Below the pieces are notes generated by a model, which saw nothing but the letters and a program-made list of their open reading frames with translations, did not search any database and was not told where the DNA came from. Below are positions 42,912-54,717 of a stretch of 64,000 nt of DNA, in pieces (within the stretch, counting starts at the first letter, position 1; each line of letters begins with the position of its first letter). This DNA is from Prorocentrum cordatum. Taxonomy: Eukaryota; Sar; Dinophyceae; Prorocentrales; Prorocentraceae. The DNA lies in NCBI GenBank assembly GCA_963575745.1, contig CAUYUJ010018714.1, forward strand, positions 133,153 through 197,152, given 5' to 3'. Made by a program: the position numbers and the translations under genes.

Positions 42912-43304
42912 TCACCACTTGCGCTCCCAGCGGGCGCCGCTCTCCCACATGACGGTCTGGTTCGGCAGCATCTGGCCCTCCGGGAAGGGCGGCTCCACCA
43001 GCACCCTGGTGCCGCGCACGACACCCTTCTTCTCGTACATCTCGCCGCTCTTCTTCTTCAGCTGGAAGGAGATCGAGCACTTGTCCTGCTTCACCTGGAA
43101 CAGCTCGCCGTGCGCGTCCGAGAACCACTTCTCGCCGCCGAGGTCGGCGCAGCCGGACTTGGCGATCGCAGCCTCGAGCTCCGCCGCGCGCGTGCGCTCC
43201 ATCTGCCGCCTGCGGGCGCCCTTGGGGCGATCCTCCTCCGAGTCCAGGGCGCTGCCCTGCACGAAGGCGAGCGCCATCAGCATCACCGCCAGCACGCGCG
43301 CCAT
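42912..43304 (-). CDS. Array gene copy 8: small secreted protein
   Basis: Intact. Differs from copy 1 by A17G in the signal peptide and A62S, the latter fixed in all type-B copies. The leader differs slightly (GTACACTCAGCCGAGCG before ATG). First gene on the right of the two large insertions, so its downstream spacer is the one they broke. Confidence 0.85.
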   Translation of the reverse strand: MARVLAVMLMALAFVQGSALDSEEDRPKGARRRQMERTRAAELEAAIAKSGCADLGGEKWFSDAHGELFQVKQDKCSISFQLKKKSGEMYEKKGVVRGTRVLVEPPFPEGQMLPNQTVMWESGARWERKW

Positions 43305-43699
43305 CGCTCGGCTGAGTGTACGGCAAAAAGGGCCCTTAATGTAGCAGCGGAATGGAGTGGCTGGCAAGCACCTGGGCCGAGGCAGCCACGGGCCGCTGGT
43401 CGTTGCTTTGGAGGCAAGCTCAGGCCAGAGGACGAGATGGGAGCAGGGGCAAGGGACGATTTACAGCAGGAGCAAGAGCAGTAGCAGGATGTGCAGGAGG
43501 AGGAGCAGCAGGCGCGAGGGGAGCCGCAGAGACATCGGCTTGCCTGCTGGCCCAAGTCCACTTGGAGTCCGTCCAATGTCTGGGTCGGACCTAGTTTTCG
43601 AGCCGCGTACAGAGAGGCGACTCAGGGGGGAGGGGGCAAAGAGCACCCCCCCCCCCCGAAACAAAAACGTTATCCTGGCGAGTGGCCGAACCACGTGCA

Positions 43700-44365
43700 A
43701 TTGTGAGTACAGCCGTTGTGGGTGTCGCCGTTGGTGGATCTCCCTCTGGGGCCACGAAGTGCGTAGATGGTGCGCCGAAATGGGGCGGGGACGCATGCGT
43801 GCGCAGCCATTGGGGCCTTCGGTGGCGCTCCGGATGGGGCCACGGAACGTGTGAGGGGTGTGTGTCGACACGGAGCGGGGCCGCCATGGGCCACGAAGCG
43901 CGTGCCGAAATTGGCGGGGGAAAAAGCATGTGGTCACAGCCACTGGGGCCGTCGGTGGATTCCTACAGGGCCACGAAACGCCGTACTGGGTGGTGCGGGA
44001 CGCATGTTGTCACAACCACTGGTGCCTTCGGTGGAGCTCCCGATGGGGTCACGAAACACCGTACTGGGGGGCGCTGGACGCATGTGGTCACAGCCACTGG
44101 GGCCTTCGGTGAAGCTCCCTATGGGGCCACCGTACTGGGTGGCGCGGGACGCATGTGGTCACAGCCACTGGGGCCTTCGCTGGAGGTCCCCCCCCCGTAC
44201 TGGATGGCGCGGGACGCATGTGGTCACAGCAACTGGCGCCTTCGGTGGAGCTCTCTATGGGGCCACGAAACGCGGTTCTGGGCGGCGCGGGACGCATGTG
44301 GTCACAGCCACTGGGGCTTTCGGTAGACCTCCCGATGGGGCCACGAAACGCCGTACTGGGTGCGC
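43700..44365. repeat. 78-bp minisatellite right of copy 8
   Basis: About eight units, the shortest complete block. One unit is interrupted by a C-run (about 44187). A GGA tract follows at 44404-44434, the common block to about 44735, and a pyrimidine tract at 44792-44866. Confidence 0.85.
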
Positions 44366-45374
44366 TGAAATCGTGGACCTGCGGAGGGCAGAAGCAAGGA
44401 TGGGAGGAGGGAGGAAGGAGGAGGAGGAGGAGAAGGCGGAACGCGGGGCGCTGTCTCTTCAAAACGAGGACCCGACACCACAGGATGGTTGGGCATAAGA
44501 TCAGAACTCCAAGAAATTCCAGCCGACTTCGAGGAGCTGGAAGAGGAGGGGAGGGACACCCAAGAGCTCGCAGACGAGGCATACTCCCGGAGGGATCCGA
44601 GGACGTTCAGGACACGGCCGCTCGAGTCTGGACGGCAGGACCACCCATTGCAAAGCCAAGCCTGTGGCAGTCCTGACCAATCCCACCTGCCCTCTGGGCG
44701 TAGGTGGTTGAGCGCGCTTCCTCACCCTACCCCCTTCTTTGGTGGGCGTGTTTTCCACCACCACCACTACCATAAGTAGGAGGGGGAGGGGGTCCTCCTC
44801 CCCCTCCTCCTCCTCTTCTTCTTCTTCCTCCTCCTCCTCCTCATCCTCCACCTCCTTCCCCCCTCCAAGTCATGGTGGTGGTGGACAACAGGCCCAGCAT
44901 TCTTCCCCTTCGGGCATTCGCACATACTTGTTCCCGGTCCTCTACCCTGGGTCTGGACAGGAAGGGGGGGCTGCGAGAGGCGACCGTCGGGCGTCCAAGA
45001 TGGCCCAAGATGGCCCCAAGGTGGCGTCAGGTAGCTCAAGGTGGCCTCCTCGATGGCACAAAGTGGCCAAGGATGGCTCGAATGGCGTCTGGTGCCTCCC
45101 GGTTCCTGAATGAGAGCAGCTCGCGTGGCGATCGTTTCAGGATGGCCACCGGGAAAAATACTCGCAGCGCCACCCGGGGAAGTCAACGATTCAAGCAGAG
45201 GAAAAGATGAGGGCGGGCCTCGGAAGGGAGGCCTCTGAAGGGCAGGCCTAGGAGGAGGCGGGCCCTGGCCTCCTCTTGTGCTTTCCACGACCGAATCGCG
45301 AGCTGAGGGCATCGAAGCCCTCCGACCCGGCCAAGCGCTCACCCAGAGGCGCGGCGCCCTGGCGAGCCAAGCGC

Positions 45375-45767
45375 TCACCACTTGCGCTCCCAGCGGGCGC
45401 CGCTCTCCCACATGACGGTCTGGTTCGGCAGCATCTGGCCCTCCGGGAAGGGCGGCTCCACCAGCACCCTGGTGCCGCGCACGACACCCTTCTTCTCGTA
45501 CATCTCGCCGCTCTTCTTCTTCAGCTGGAAGGAGATCGAGCACTTGTCCTGCTTCACCTGGAACAGCTCGCCGTGCGCGTCCGAGAACCACTTCTCGCCG
45601 CCGAGGTCGGCGCAGCCGGACTTGGCGATCGCGGCGTCGAGCTCCGCCGCGCGCGTGCGCTCCATCTGCCGCCTGCGGGCGCCCTTGGGGCGATCCTCCT
45701 CCGAGTCCAGTGCGCTGGCCTGCACGAAGGCGAGCGCCATCAGCATCACCGCCAGCACGCGCGCCAT
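45375..45767 (-). CDS. Array gene copy 9: small secreted protein
   Basis: Intact, with E44D and A62S. Copies 9-12 encode the same protein. The 5' flank reads CCGTAAACTCAG instead of the CCGTGCACTCAG of type A; the AG and 7-nt leader are kept. Confidence 0.85.
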   Translation of the reverse strand: MARVLAVMLMALAFVQASALDSEEDRPKGARRRQMERTRAAELDAAIAKSGCADLGGEKWFSDAHGELFQVKQDKCSISFQLKKKSGEMYEKKGVVRGTRVLVEPPFPEGQMLPNQTVMWESGARWERKW

Positions 45768-46139
45768 CGCTCGGCTGAGTTTACGGCAAAGGGGGTCGTT
45801 AATGTAGCAGCGGAATGGAGTGGCTGGCAAGCACCTGGGCCAAAGCAGCCACGGGCCGCTGGCCATGCCTTTGCAAGCAAGTTCAGGCCAGAGGGCGAGA
45901 TGGGAGCAGGGGCAAGGGAGGCAGCAGCCGGGACGATTTACAGCAGGAGCAAGAGCAGTAGCAGGATGTGTAGGAGGAGGAGCAGCAGGCGCGAGGGGAG
46001 CCGCAGAGACATCGGCTTGCCTGCTGGCCCAAGTCCACTCGGAGTCCGTCCAGTGTTTGGGTCGGACCTAGTTTCGAGCCGCGTATAGAGCGGCGACTCG
46101 GGGAGGAGGGGGCAAAGAGCCCCCCCCCGAAACAAATGG

Positions 46140-47215
46140 CCGAACCATGTGCAATTGTGAGTACCGCCGTTGTGGGTGTCGCCTTTGGTGGATCTCCTTT
46201 TGGGGCCACGAAGTGCGTAAATAGTGCGCCGAAATGGGGCGGGGACGCATGCGTGCGCAGCCATTGGGGCCTTCGGTGGCGCTCCAGATGGGGCCACGGA
46301 ACGTGTGAGGGCCGCCATGCGAACGTCGCCACTGGGGCCTTCGCTGGAGTTCCTTTGGGGGCCACCACACGATTGAGGGGTATACCGAAATGGGCGGAGG
46401 GGACGCATGCGAACGTCGCCACTGGCCTTCGCGGGCGCTCCCTATGGGGCCACGAAGTGCGTGCCGAAATGGGCGGGGGGAGAAGCATGTGGTCACAACC
46501 ACTGGGGCCTTCGGTGAAGCTCCCTATGGGGCCGCCGTACTGGGTGGCGCGGGACGCATGTGGTCACAGCCACTGGTGCCTTCAGTGGAGCTCCCTATGG
46601 GGCCACGGAACGCCGCACTGGGTGACGCGGGACGCGTGGGCATTCGATGGGGCTCCCTGTGGAGCCATGAAGCGCCACATGTGGTCACGGCCACTGGGGC
46701 CTTCGCTGGAGCTCCCCACGGGCCACGAAACGCCGTACTGGGGGGCGCGGGGCGCATGTGGTCACAACCACTGGTGCCTTCGGTGGAGCTCCTTGCGCGG
46801 CCACGAAACGCCGTACTGGGTGGTGCGGGACGCATGTTGTCACAACCACTGGTGCCTTCGGTGGAGCTCCCGATGGGGTCACGAAACGCCGTACTGGGGG
46901 GCGCTGGACGCATGTGGTCACAGCCACTGGGGCCTTCGGTGAAGCTCCCTATGGGGCCGCCGTACTGGGTGGCGCGGGACGCATGTGGTCACAGCCATTG
47001 GGGCCTTCGCTGGAGCTCCCTATGGGGCCACGAAGCGCCGTACTGGGTGGCGCGGGACGCATGTGATCACAGCAACTGGTGCCTTCGGTGGAGCTCTCTA
47101 TGGGGCCACGAAACGCGGTTCTGGGCGGCGCGGGACGCATGAGGTCACAGCCACTGGGGCCTGTGGTGGACCTCCCGATGGGGCCACGAAACGCCGTACG
47201 TACTGGGTGCGCTGA
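46140..47215. repeat. 78-bp minisatellite right of copy 9
   Basis: About thirteen units, including short ones of about 60 bp near 46640 (CATTCGATGGGGCTCCCTGTG). GGA tract at 47250-47283 and pyrimidine tract at 47642-47712 follow. Confidence 0.85.
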
Positions 47216-48223
47216 AATCGTGGACCTGCGGAGGGCAGAGGCAGGGATGGGAGGAGGGAGGAGGAGGAGGAGGAGGAGGAGAAGGCGGAACGCGGGGCGC
47301 TGCCTCTTCAAAACGAGGACCCGACACCACAGGATGGTTGGGCATAAGATCAGAACTCCAAGAAATTCCAGCCGACTTCGAGGAGCTGGAAGAGGAGGGG
47401 AGGGAACACCCAAGAGCTCGCAGACGAGGCATACTCCCGGAGGGATCCGAGGACGTTCAGGACACGGCCGCTCGAGTCTGGACGGCAGGACCACCCATTG
47501 CAAAGCCAAGCCTGTGGCAGTCCTGACCAATCCCACCTGCCCTCTGGGCGTAGGTGGTTGAGCGCGCTTCCTCACCCTACCCCCTTCTTTGGTGGGCGTG
47601 TTTTCCACCACCACCACTACCATAAGTAGGAGGGGGAGGGGGTCCTCCTCCCCCTCCTCCTCCTCTTCTTCTTCTTCCTCCTCCTCCTCATCCTCCACCT
47701 CCTTCCCCCCTCCAAGTCATGGTGGTGGTGGACAACAGGCCCATCATTCTTCCCCTTCGGGCATTCGCACATACTTGTTCCCGGTCCTCTACCCTGGGTC
47801 TGGACAGGAAGGGGGGGCTGCGAGAGGCGACCGTCGGGTCCGTCCAAGATGGCCCAAGATGGCCCCAAGGTGGCGTCAGGTAGCTCAAGGTGGCCTCCTC
47901 GATGGCACAAAGTGGCCAAGGATGGCTCGAATGGCGTCTGGTGCCTCCCGGTTCCTGAATGAGAGCAGCTCGCGTGGCGATCGTTTCAGGATGGCCACCG
48001 GGAAAAATACTCGCAGCGCCACCCGGGGAAGTCAACGATTCAAGCAGAGGAAAAGATGAGGGCGGGCCTCGGAAGGGAGGCCTCGGAAGGGCAGGCCTAG
48101 GAGGAGGCGGGCCCTGGCCTCCTCTTGTGCTTTCCACGACCGAATCGCGAGCTGAGGGCATCGAAGCCCTCCGACCCGGCCAAGCGCTCACCCAGAGGCG
48201 CGGCGCCCTGGCGAGCCAAGCGC

Positions 48224-48616
48224 TCACCACTTGCGCTCCCAGCGGGCGCCGCTCTCCCACATGACGGTCTGGTTCGGCAGCATCTGGCCCTCCGGGAAGG
48301 GCGGCTCCACCAGCACCCTGGTGCCGCGCACGACACCCTTCTTCTCGTACATCTCGCCGCTCTTCTTCTTCAGCTGGAAGGAGATCGAGCACTTGTCCTG
48401 CTTCACCTGGAACAGCTCGCCGTGCGCGTCCGAGAACCACTTCTCGCCGCCGAGGTCGGCGCAGCCGGACTTGGCGATCGCGGCGTCGAGCTCCGCCGCG
48501 CGCGTGCGCTCCATCTGCCGCCTGCGGGCGCCCTTGGGGCGATCCTCCTCCGAGTCCAGTGCGCTGGCCTGCACGAAGGCGAGCGCCATCAGCATCACCG
48601 CCAGCACGCGCGCCAT
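48224..48616 (-). CDS. Array gene copy 10: small secreted protein
   Basis: Intact and the same in protein as copy 9. Its spacers are also nearly the same as those of copies 9 and 11, pointing to duplication of whole units of about 2.85 kb. Confidence 0.85.
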   Translation of the reverse strand: MARVLAVMLMALAFVQASALDSEEDRPKGARRRQMERTRAAELDAAIAKSGCADLGGEKWFSDAHGELFQVKQDKCSISFQLKKKSGEMYEKKGVVRGTRVLVEPPFPEGQMLPNQTVMWESGARWERKW

Positions 48617-49004
48617 CGCTCGGCTGAGTTTACGGCAAAGGGGGTCGTTAATGTAGCAGCGGAATGGAGTGGCTGGCAAGCACCTGGGCCAAAGCAGCCA
48701 CGGGCCGCTGGCCATGCCTTTGCAAGCAAGTTCAGGCCAGAGGGCGAGATGGGAGCAGGGGCAAGGGAGGCAGCAGCCGGGACGATTTACGGCAAGAGCA
48801 AGAGCAGTAGCAGGATGTGTAGGAGGAGGAGCAGCAGGCGCGAGGGGAGCCGCAGAGACATCGGCTTGCCTGCTTGCCCAAGTCCACTCGGAGTCCGTCC
48901 AGTGTTTGGGTCGGACCTAGTTTTCGAGCCGCGTATAGAGCGGCGACTCGGGGAGGAGGGGGCAACGAGCCCCCCCCCCCGAAACAAATGGCCGAACCAT
49001 GTGC

Positions 49005-50055
49005 AATTGTGAGTACCGCCGTTGTGGGTGTCGCCTTTGGTGGATCTCCTTTTGGGGCCACGAAGTGCGTAAATAGTGCGCCGAAATGGGGCGGGGACGC
49101 ATGCGTGCGCAGCCATTGGGGCCTTCGGTGGCGCTCCAGATGGGGCCACGGAACGTGTGAGGGCCGCCATGCGAACGTCGCCACTGGGGCCTTCGCTGGA
49201 GTTCCTTTGGGGGCCTGAGGGGTATACCGAAATGGGCGGAGGGGACGCATGCGAACGTCGCCACTGGCCTTCGCGGGCGCTCCCTATGGGGCCACGAAGT
49301 GCGCGCCGAAATGGGCGGGGGGAGAAGCATGTGGTCACAGCCACTGGGGCCTTCGGTGAAGCTCCCTATGGGGCCGCCGTACTGGGTGGCGCGGGACGCA
49401 TGTGGTCACAGCCACTGGTGCCTTCGGTGGAGCTCCCGATGGGGCCACGGAACGCCGCACTGGGTGACGCGGGACGCGTGGGCATTCGGTGGGGCTCCCT
49501 GTGGAGCCATGAAGCGCCACATGTGGTCACGGCCACTGGGGCCTTCGCTGGAGCTCCCCATGGGGCCACGAAACGCCGTACTGGGGGGGCGCGGGGCGCA
49601 TGTGGTCACAACCACTGGTGCCTTCGCTGGAGCTCCTTGCGCGGCCACGGAACGCCGTACTGGGGGGCGCGGGACGCATGTGGTCACAGCCACTTGTGCC
49701 TTCGGTGGAGCTCCCGATGAGGTCACGAAACGCCGTACTGGGGGGCGCTGGACGCATGTGGTCACAGCCACTGGGGCCTTCGGTGAAGCTCCCTATGGGG
49801 CCGCCGTACTGGGTGGCGCGGGACGCATGTGGTCACAGCCATAGGGGCCTTCGCTGGAGCTCCCTGTGAGGCCACGAAGCGCCGTACTGGGTGGCGCGGG
49901 ACGCATGTGATCACAGCAACTGGTGCCTTCGGTGGAGCTCTCTATGGGGCCACGAAACGCGGTTCTGGGCGGCGCGGGACGCATGAGGTCACAGCCACTG
50001 GGGCCTGTGGTGGACCTCCCGATGGGGCCACGAAACGCCGTACGTACTGGGTGCG
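49005..50055. repeat. 78-bp minisatellite right of copy 10
   Basis: Nearly unit-for-unit the same as the blocks at 46140 and 51840, differing by small indels (for example loss of CCACCACACGATT near 49212) and substitutions. GGA tract at 50094-50121 and pyrimidine tract at 50480-50553 follow. Confidence 0.85.
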
Positions 50056-51061
50056 CTGAAATCGTGGACCTGCGGAGGGCAGAGGCAGGGATGGGAGGAG
50101 GGAGGAGGAGGAGGAGGAGAAGGCGGAACGCGGGGCGCTGCCTCTTCAAAACGAGGACCCGACACCACAGGATGGTTGGGCATAAGATCAGAACTCCAAG
50201 AAATTCCAGCCGACTTCGAGGAGCTGGAAGAGGAGGGGAGGGACACCCAAGAGCTCGCAGACGAGGCATACTCCCGGAGGGATCCGAGGACGTTCAGGAC
50301 ACGGCCGCTCGAGTCTGGACGGCAGGACCACCCATTGCAAAGCCAAGCCTGTGGCAGTCCTGACCAATCCCACCTGCCCTCTGGGCGTAGGTGGTTGAGC
50401 GCGCTTCCTCACCCTACCCCCTTCTTTGGTGGGCGTGTTTTCCACCACCACCACTACCATAAGTAGGAGGGGGAGGGGGTCCTCCTCCCCCTCCTCCTCC
50501 TCTTCTTCTTCTTCTTCCTCCTCCTCCTCATCCTCCACCTCCTTCCCCCCTCCAAGTCATGGTGGTGGTGGACAACAGGCCCATCATTCTTCCCCTTCGG
50601 GCATTCGCACATACTTGTTCCCGGTCCTCTACCCTGGGTCTGGACAGGAAGGGGGGGCTGCGAGAGGCGACCGTCGGGCGTCCAAGATGGCCCAAGATGG
50701 CCCCAAGGTGGCGTCAGGTAGCTCAAGGTGGCCTCCTCGATGGCACAAAGTGGCCAAGGATGGCTCGAATGGCGTCTGGTGCCTCCCGGTTCCTGAATGA
50801 GAGCAGCTCGCGTGGCGATCGTTTCAGGATGGCCACCGGGAAAAATACTCGCAGCGCCACCCGGGGAAGTCAACGATTCAAGCAGAGGAAAAGATGAGGG
50901 CGGGCCTCGGAAGGGAGGCCTCTGAAGGGCAGGCCTAGGAGGAGGCGGGCCCTGGCCTCCTCTTGTGCTTTCCACGACCGAATCGCGAGCTGAGGGCATC
51001 GAAGCCCTCCGACCCGGCCAAGCGCTCACCCAGAGGCGCGGCGCCCTGGCGAGCCAAGCGC

Positions 51062-51454
51062 TCACCACTTGCGCTCCCAGCGGGCGCCGCTCTCCCACAT
51101 GACGGTCTGGTTCGGCAGCATCTGGCCCTCCGGGAAGGGCGGCTCCACCAGCACCCTGGTGCCGCGCACGACACCCTTCTTCTCGTACATCTCGCCGCTC
51201 TTCTTCTTCAGCTGGAAGGAGATCGAGCACTTGTCCTGCTTCACCTGGAACAGCTCGCCGTGCGCGTCCGAGAACCACTTCTCGCCGCCGAGGTCGGCGC
51301 AGCCGGACTTGGCGATCGCGGCGTCGAGCTCCGCCGCGCGCGTGCGCTCCATCTGCCGCCTGCGGGCGCCCTTGGGGCGATCCTCCTCCGAGTCCAGTGC
51401 GCTGGCCTGCACGAAGGCGAGCGCCATCAGCATCACCGCCAGCACGCGCGCCAT
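51062..51454 (-). CDS. Array gene copy 11: small secreted protein
   Basis: Intact, protein as copies 9, 10 and 12. The upstream flank carries CGGCAAGAGCAAG, shared with copy 10 but not with copies 9 or 12, placing 10 and 11 as closest neighbours. Confidence 0.85.
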   Translation of the reverse strand: MARVLAVMLMALAFVQASALDSEEDRPKGARRRQMERTRAAELDAAIAKSGCADLGGEKWFSDAHGELFQVKQDKCSISFQLKKKSGEMYEKKGVVRGTRVLVEPPFPEGQMLPNQTVMWESGARWERKW

Positions 51455-51839
51455 CGCTCGGCTGAGTTTACGGCAAAGGGGGTCGTTAATGTAGCAGCGG
51501 AATGGAGTGGCTGGCAAGCACCTGGGCCAAAGCAGCCACGGGCCGCTGGCCATGCCTTTGCAAGCAAGTTCAGGCCAGAGGGCGAGATGGGAGCAGGGGC
51601 AAGGGAGGCAGCAGCCGGGACGATTTACGGCAAGAGCAAGAGCAGTAGCAGGATGTGTAGGAGGAGGAGCAGCAGGCGCGAGGGGAGCCGCAGAGACATC
51701 GGCTTGCCTGCTTGCCCAAGTCCACTCGGAGTCCGTCCAGTGTTTGGGTCGGACCTAGTTTTCGAGCCGCGTATAGAGCGGCGACTCGGGGAGGAGGGGG
51801 CAACGAGCCCCCCCCCCGAAACAAATGGCCGAACCATGT

Positions 51840-52890
51840 GCAATTGTGAGTACCGCCGTTGTGGGTGTCGCCTTTGGTGGATCTCCTTTTGGGGCCACGA
51901 AGTGCGTAAATAGTGCGCCGAAATGGGGCGGGGACGCATGCGTGCGCAGCCATTGGGGCCTTCGGTGGCGCTCCAGATGGGGCCACGGAACGTGTGAGGG
52001 CCGCCATGCGAACGTCGCCACTGGGGCCTTCGCTGGAGTTCCTTTGGGGGCCTGAGGGGTATACCGAAATGGGCGGAGGGGACGCATGCGAACGTCGCCA
52101 CTGGCCTTCGCGGGCGCTCCCTATGGGGCCACGAAGTGCGCGCCGAAATGGGCGGGGGGAGGAGCATGTGGTCACAGCCACTGGGGCCTTCGGTGAAGCT
52201 CCCTATGGGGCCGCCGTACTGGGTGGCGCGGGACGCATGTGGTCACAGCCACTGGTGCCTTCGGTGGAGCTCCCGATGGGGCCACGGAACGCCGCACTGG
52301 GTGACGCGGGACGCGTGGGCATTCGGTGGGGCTCCCTGTGGAGCCATGAAGCGCCACATGTGGTCACGGCCACTGGGGCCTTCGCTGGAGCTCCCCATGG
52401 GGCCACGAAACGCCGTACTGGGGGGGCGCGGGGCGCATGTGGTCACAACCACTGGTGCCTTCGCTGGAGCTCCTTGCGCGGCCACGGAACGCCGTACTGG
52501 GGGGCGCGGGACGCATGTGGTCACAGCCACTGGTGCCTTCGGTGGAGCTCCCGATGAGGTCACGAAACGCCGTACTGGGGGGCGCTGGACGCATGTGGTC
52601 ACAGCCACTGGGGCCTTCGGTGAAGCTCCCTATGGGGCCGCCGTACTGGGTGGCGCGGGACGCATGTGGTCACAGCCATTGGGGCCTTCGCTGGAGCTCC
52701 CTGTGAGGCCACGAAGCGCCGTACTGGGTGGCGCGGGACGCATGTGATCACAGCAACTGGTGCCTTCGGTGGAGCTCTCTATGGGGCCACGAAACGCGGT
52801 TCTGGGCGGCGCGGGACGCATGAGGTCACAGCCACTGGGGCCTGTGGTGGACCTCCCGATGGGGCCACGAAACGCCGTACGTACTGGGTG
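51840..52890. repeat. 78-bp minisatellite right of copy 11
   Basis: Almost the same as the block right of copy 10. The following GGA tract (52928-52968) is slightly longer; the pyrimidine tract is at 53329-53406. Confidence 0.85.
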
Positions 52891-53914
52891 CGCTGAAATC
52901 GTGGACCTGCGGAGGGCAGAGGCAGGGATGGGAGGAGGGAGGAGGAGGAGGAGGAGGAGGAGGAGGAGAAGGCGGAACGCGGGGCGCTGCCTCTTCAAAA
53001 CGAGGACCCGACACCACAGGATGGTTGGGCATAAGATCAGAACTCCAAGAAATTCCAGCCGACTTCGAGGAGCTGGAAGAGGAGGGGAGGGGCACCCAAG
53101 AGCTCGCAGACGAGGCATACTCCCGGAGGGATCCGAGGACGTTCAGGACACGGCCGCTCGAGTCTGGACGGCAGGACCACCCATTGCAAAGCCAAGCCTG
53201 TGGCAGTCCTGACCAATCCCACCTGCCCTCTGGGCGTAGGTGGTTGAGCGCGCTTCCTCACCCTACCCCCTTCTTTGGTGGGCGTGTTTTCCACCACCAC
53301 CACTACCATAAGTAGGAGGGAGAAGGGGGTCCTCATCCCCCTCCTCCTCCTCTTCTTCTTCTTCCTCCTCCTCCTCCTCCTCATCCTCCACCTCCTTCCC
53401 CCCTCCAAGTCATGGTGGTGGTGGACAACAGGCCCATCATTCTTCCCCTTCGGGCATTCGCACATACTTGTTCCCGGTCCTCTACCCTGGGTCTGGACAG
53501 GAAGGGGGGGCTGCGAGAGGCGACCGTCGGGCGTCCAAGATGGCCCAAGATGGCCCCAAGGTGGCGTCAGGTAGCTCAAGGTGGCCTCCTCGATGGCACA
53601 AAGTGGCCAAGGATGGCTCGAATGGCGTCTGGTGCCTCCCAGTTCCTGAATGAGAGCAGCTCGCGTGGCGATCGTTTCAGGATGGCCACCGGGAAAAACA
53701 CTCGCAGCGCCACCCGGGGAAGTCAACGATTCAAGCAGAGGAAAAGATGAGGGCGGGCCTCGGAAGGGAGGCCTCGGAAGGGCAGGCCTAGGAGGAGGCG
53801 GGCCCTGGCCTCCTCTTGTGCTTTCCACGACCGAATCGCGAGCTGAGGGCATCGAAGCCCTCCGACCCGGCCAAGCGCTCACCCAGAGGCGCGGCGCCCT
53901 GGCGAGCCAAGCGC

Positions 53915-54307
53915 TCACCACTTGCGCTCCCAGCGGGCGCCGCTCTCCCACATGACGGTCTGGTTCGGCAGCATCTGGCCCTCCGGGAAGGGCGGCTCCA
54001 CCAGCACCCTGGTGCCGCGCACGACACCCTTCTTCTCGTACATCTCGCCGCTCTTCTTCTTCAGCTGGAAGGAGATCGAGCACTTGTCCTGCTTCACCTG
54101 GAACAGCTCGCCGTGCGCGTCCGAGAACCACTTCTCGCCGCCGAGGTCGGCGCAGCCGGACTTGGCGATCGCGGCGTCGAGCTCCGCCGCGCGCGTGCGC
54201 TCCATCTGCCGCCTGCGGGCGCCCTTGGGGCGATCCTCCTCCGAGTCCAGTGCGCTGGCCTGCACGAAGGCGAGCGCCATCAGCATCACCGCCAGCACGC
54301 GCGCCAT
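53915..54307 (-). CDS. Array gene copy 12: small secreted protein
   Basis: Intact, protein as copy 9. The upstream flank reads GGGGGTTGTGAATG where other copies have GGGGGTCGTTAATG, the only change close to the start region. Confidence 0.85.
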   Translation of the reverse strand: MARVLAVMLMALAFVQASALDSEEDRPKGARRRQMERTRAAELDAAIAKSGCADLGGEKWFSDAHGELFQVKQDKCSISFQLKKKSGEMYEKKGVVRGTRVLVEPPFPEGQMLPNQTVMWESGARWERKW

Positions 54308-54717
54308 CGCTCGGCTGAGTTTACGGCAAAGGGGGTTGTGAATGTAGCAGCGGAATGGAGTGGCTGGCAAGCACCTGGGCCAAAGCAGCCACGGGCCGCT
54401 GGCCATGCCTTTGCAAGCAAGTTCAGGCCAGAGGGCGAGATGGGAGCAGGGGCAAGGGAGGCAGCAGCCGGGACGATTTACAGCAGGAGCAAGAGCAGTA
54501 GCAGGATGTGTAGGAGGAGGAGCAGCAGGCGCGAGGGGAGCCGCAGAGACATCGGCTTGCCTGCAGGCCCAAGTCCACTCGGAGTCCGTCCAGTGTTTGG
54601 GTCGGACCTAGTTTTCGAGCCGCGTCGAGCTGAGGCAACTCAGCGGGGGAGGAGGGGGCAAAGAGCCCCCTCCCCCCAAAAAGAAATGATCCTGGCGAAG
54701 GGCCCAACCATATGCAG

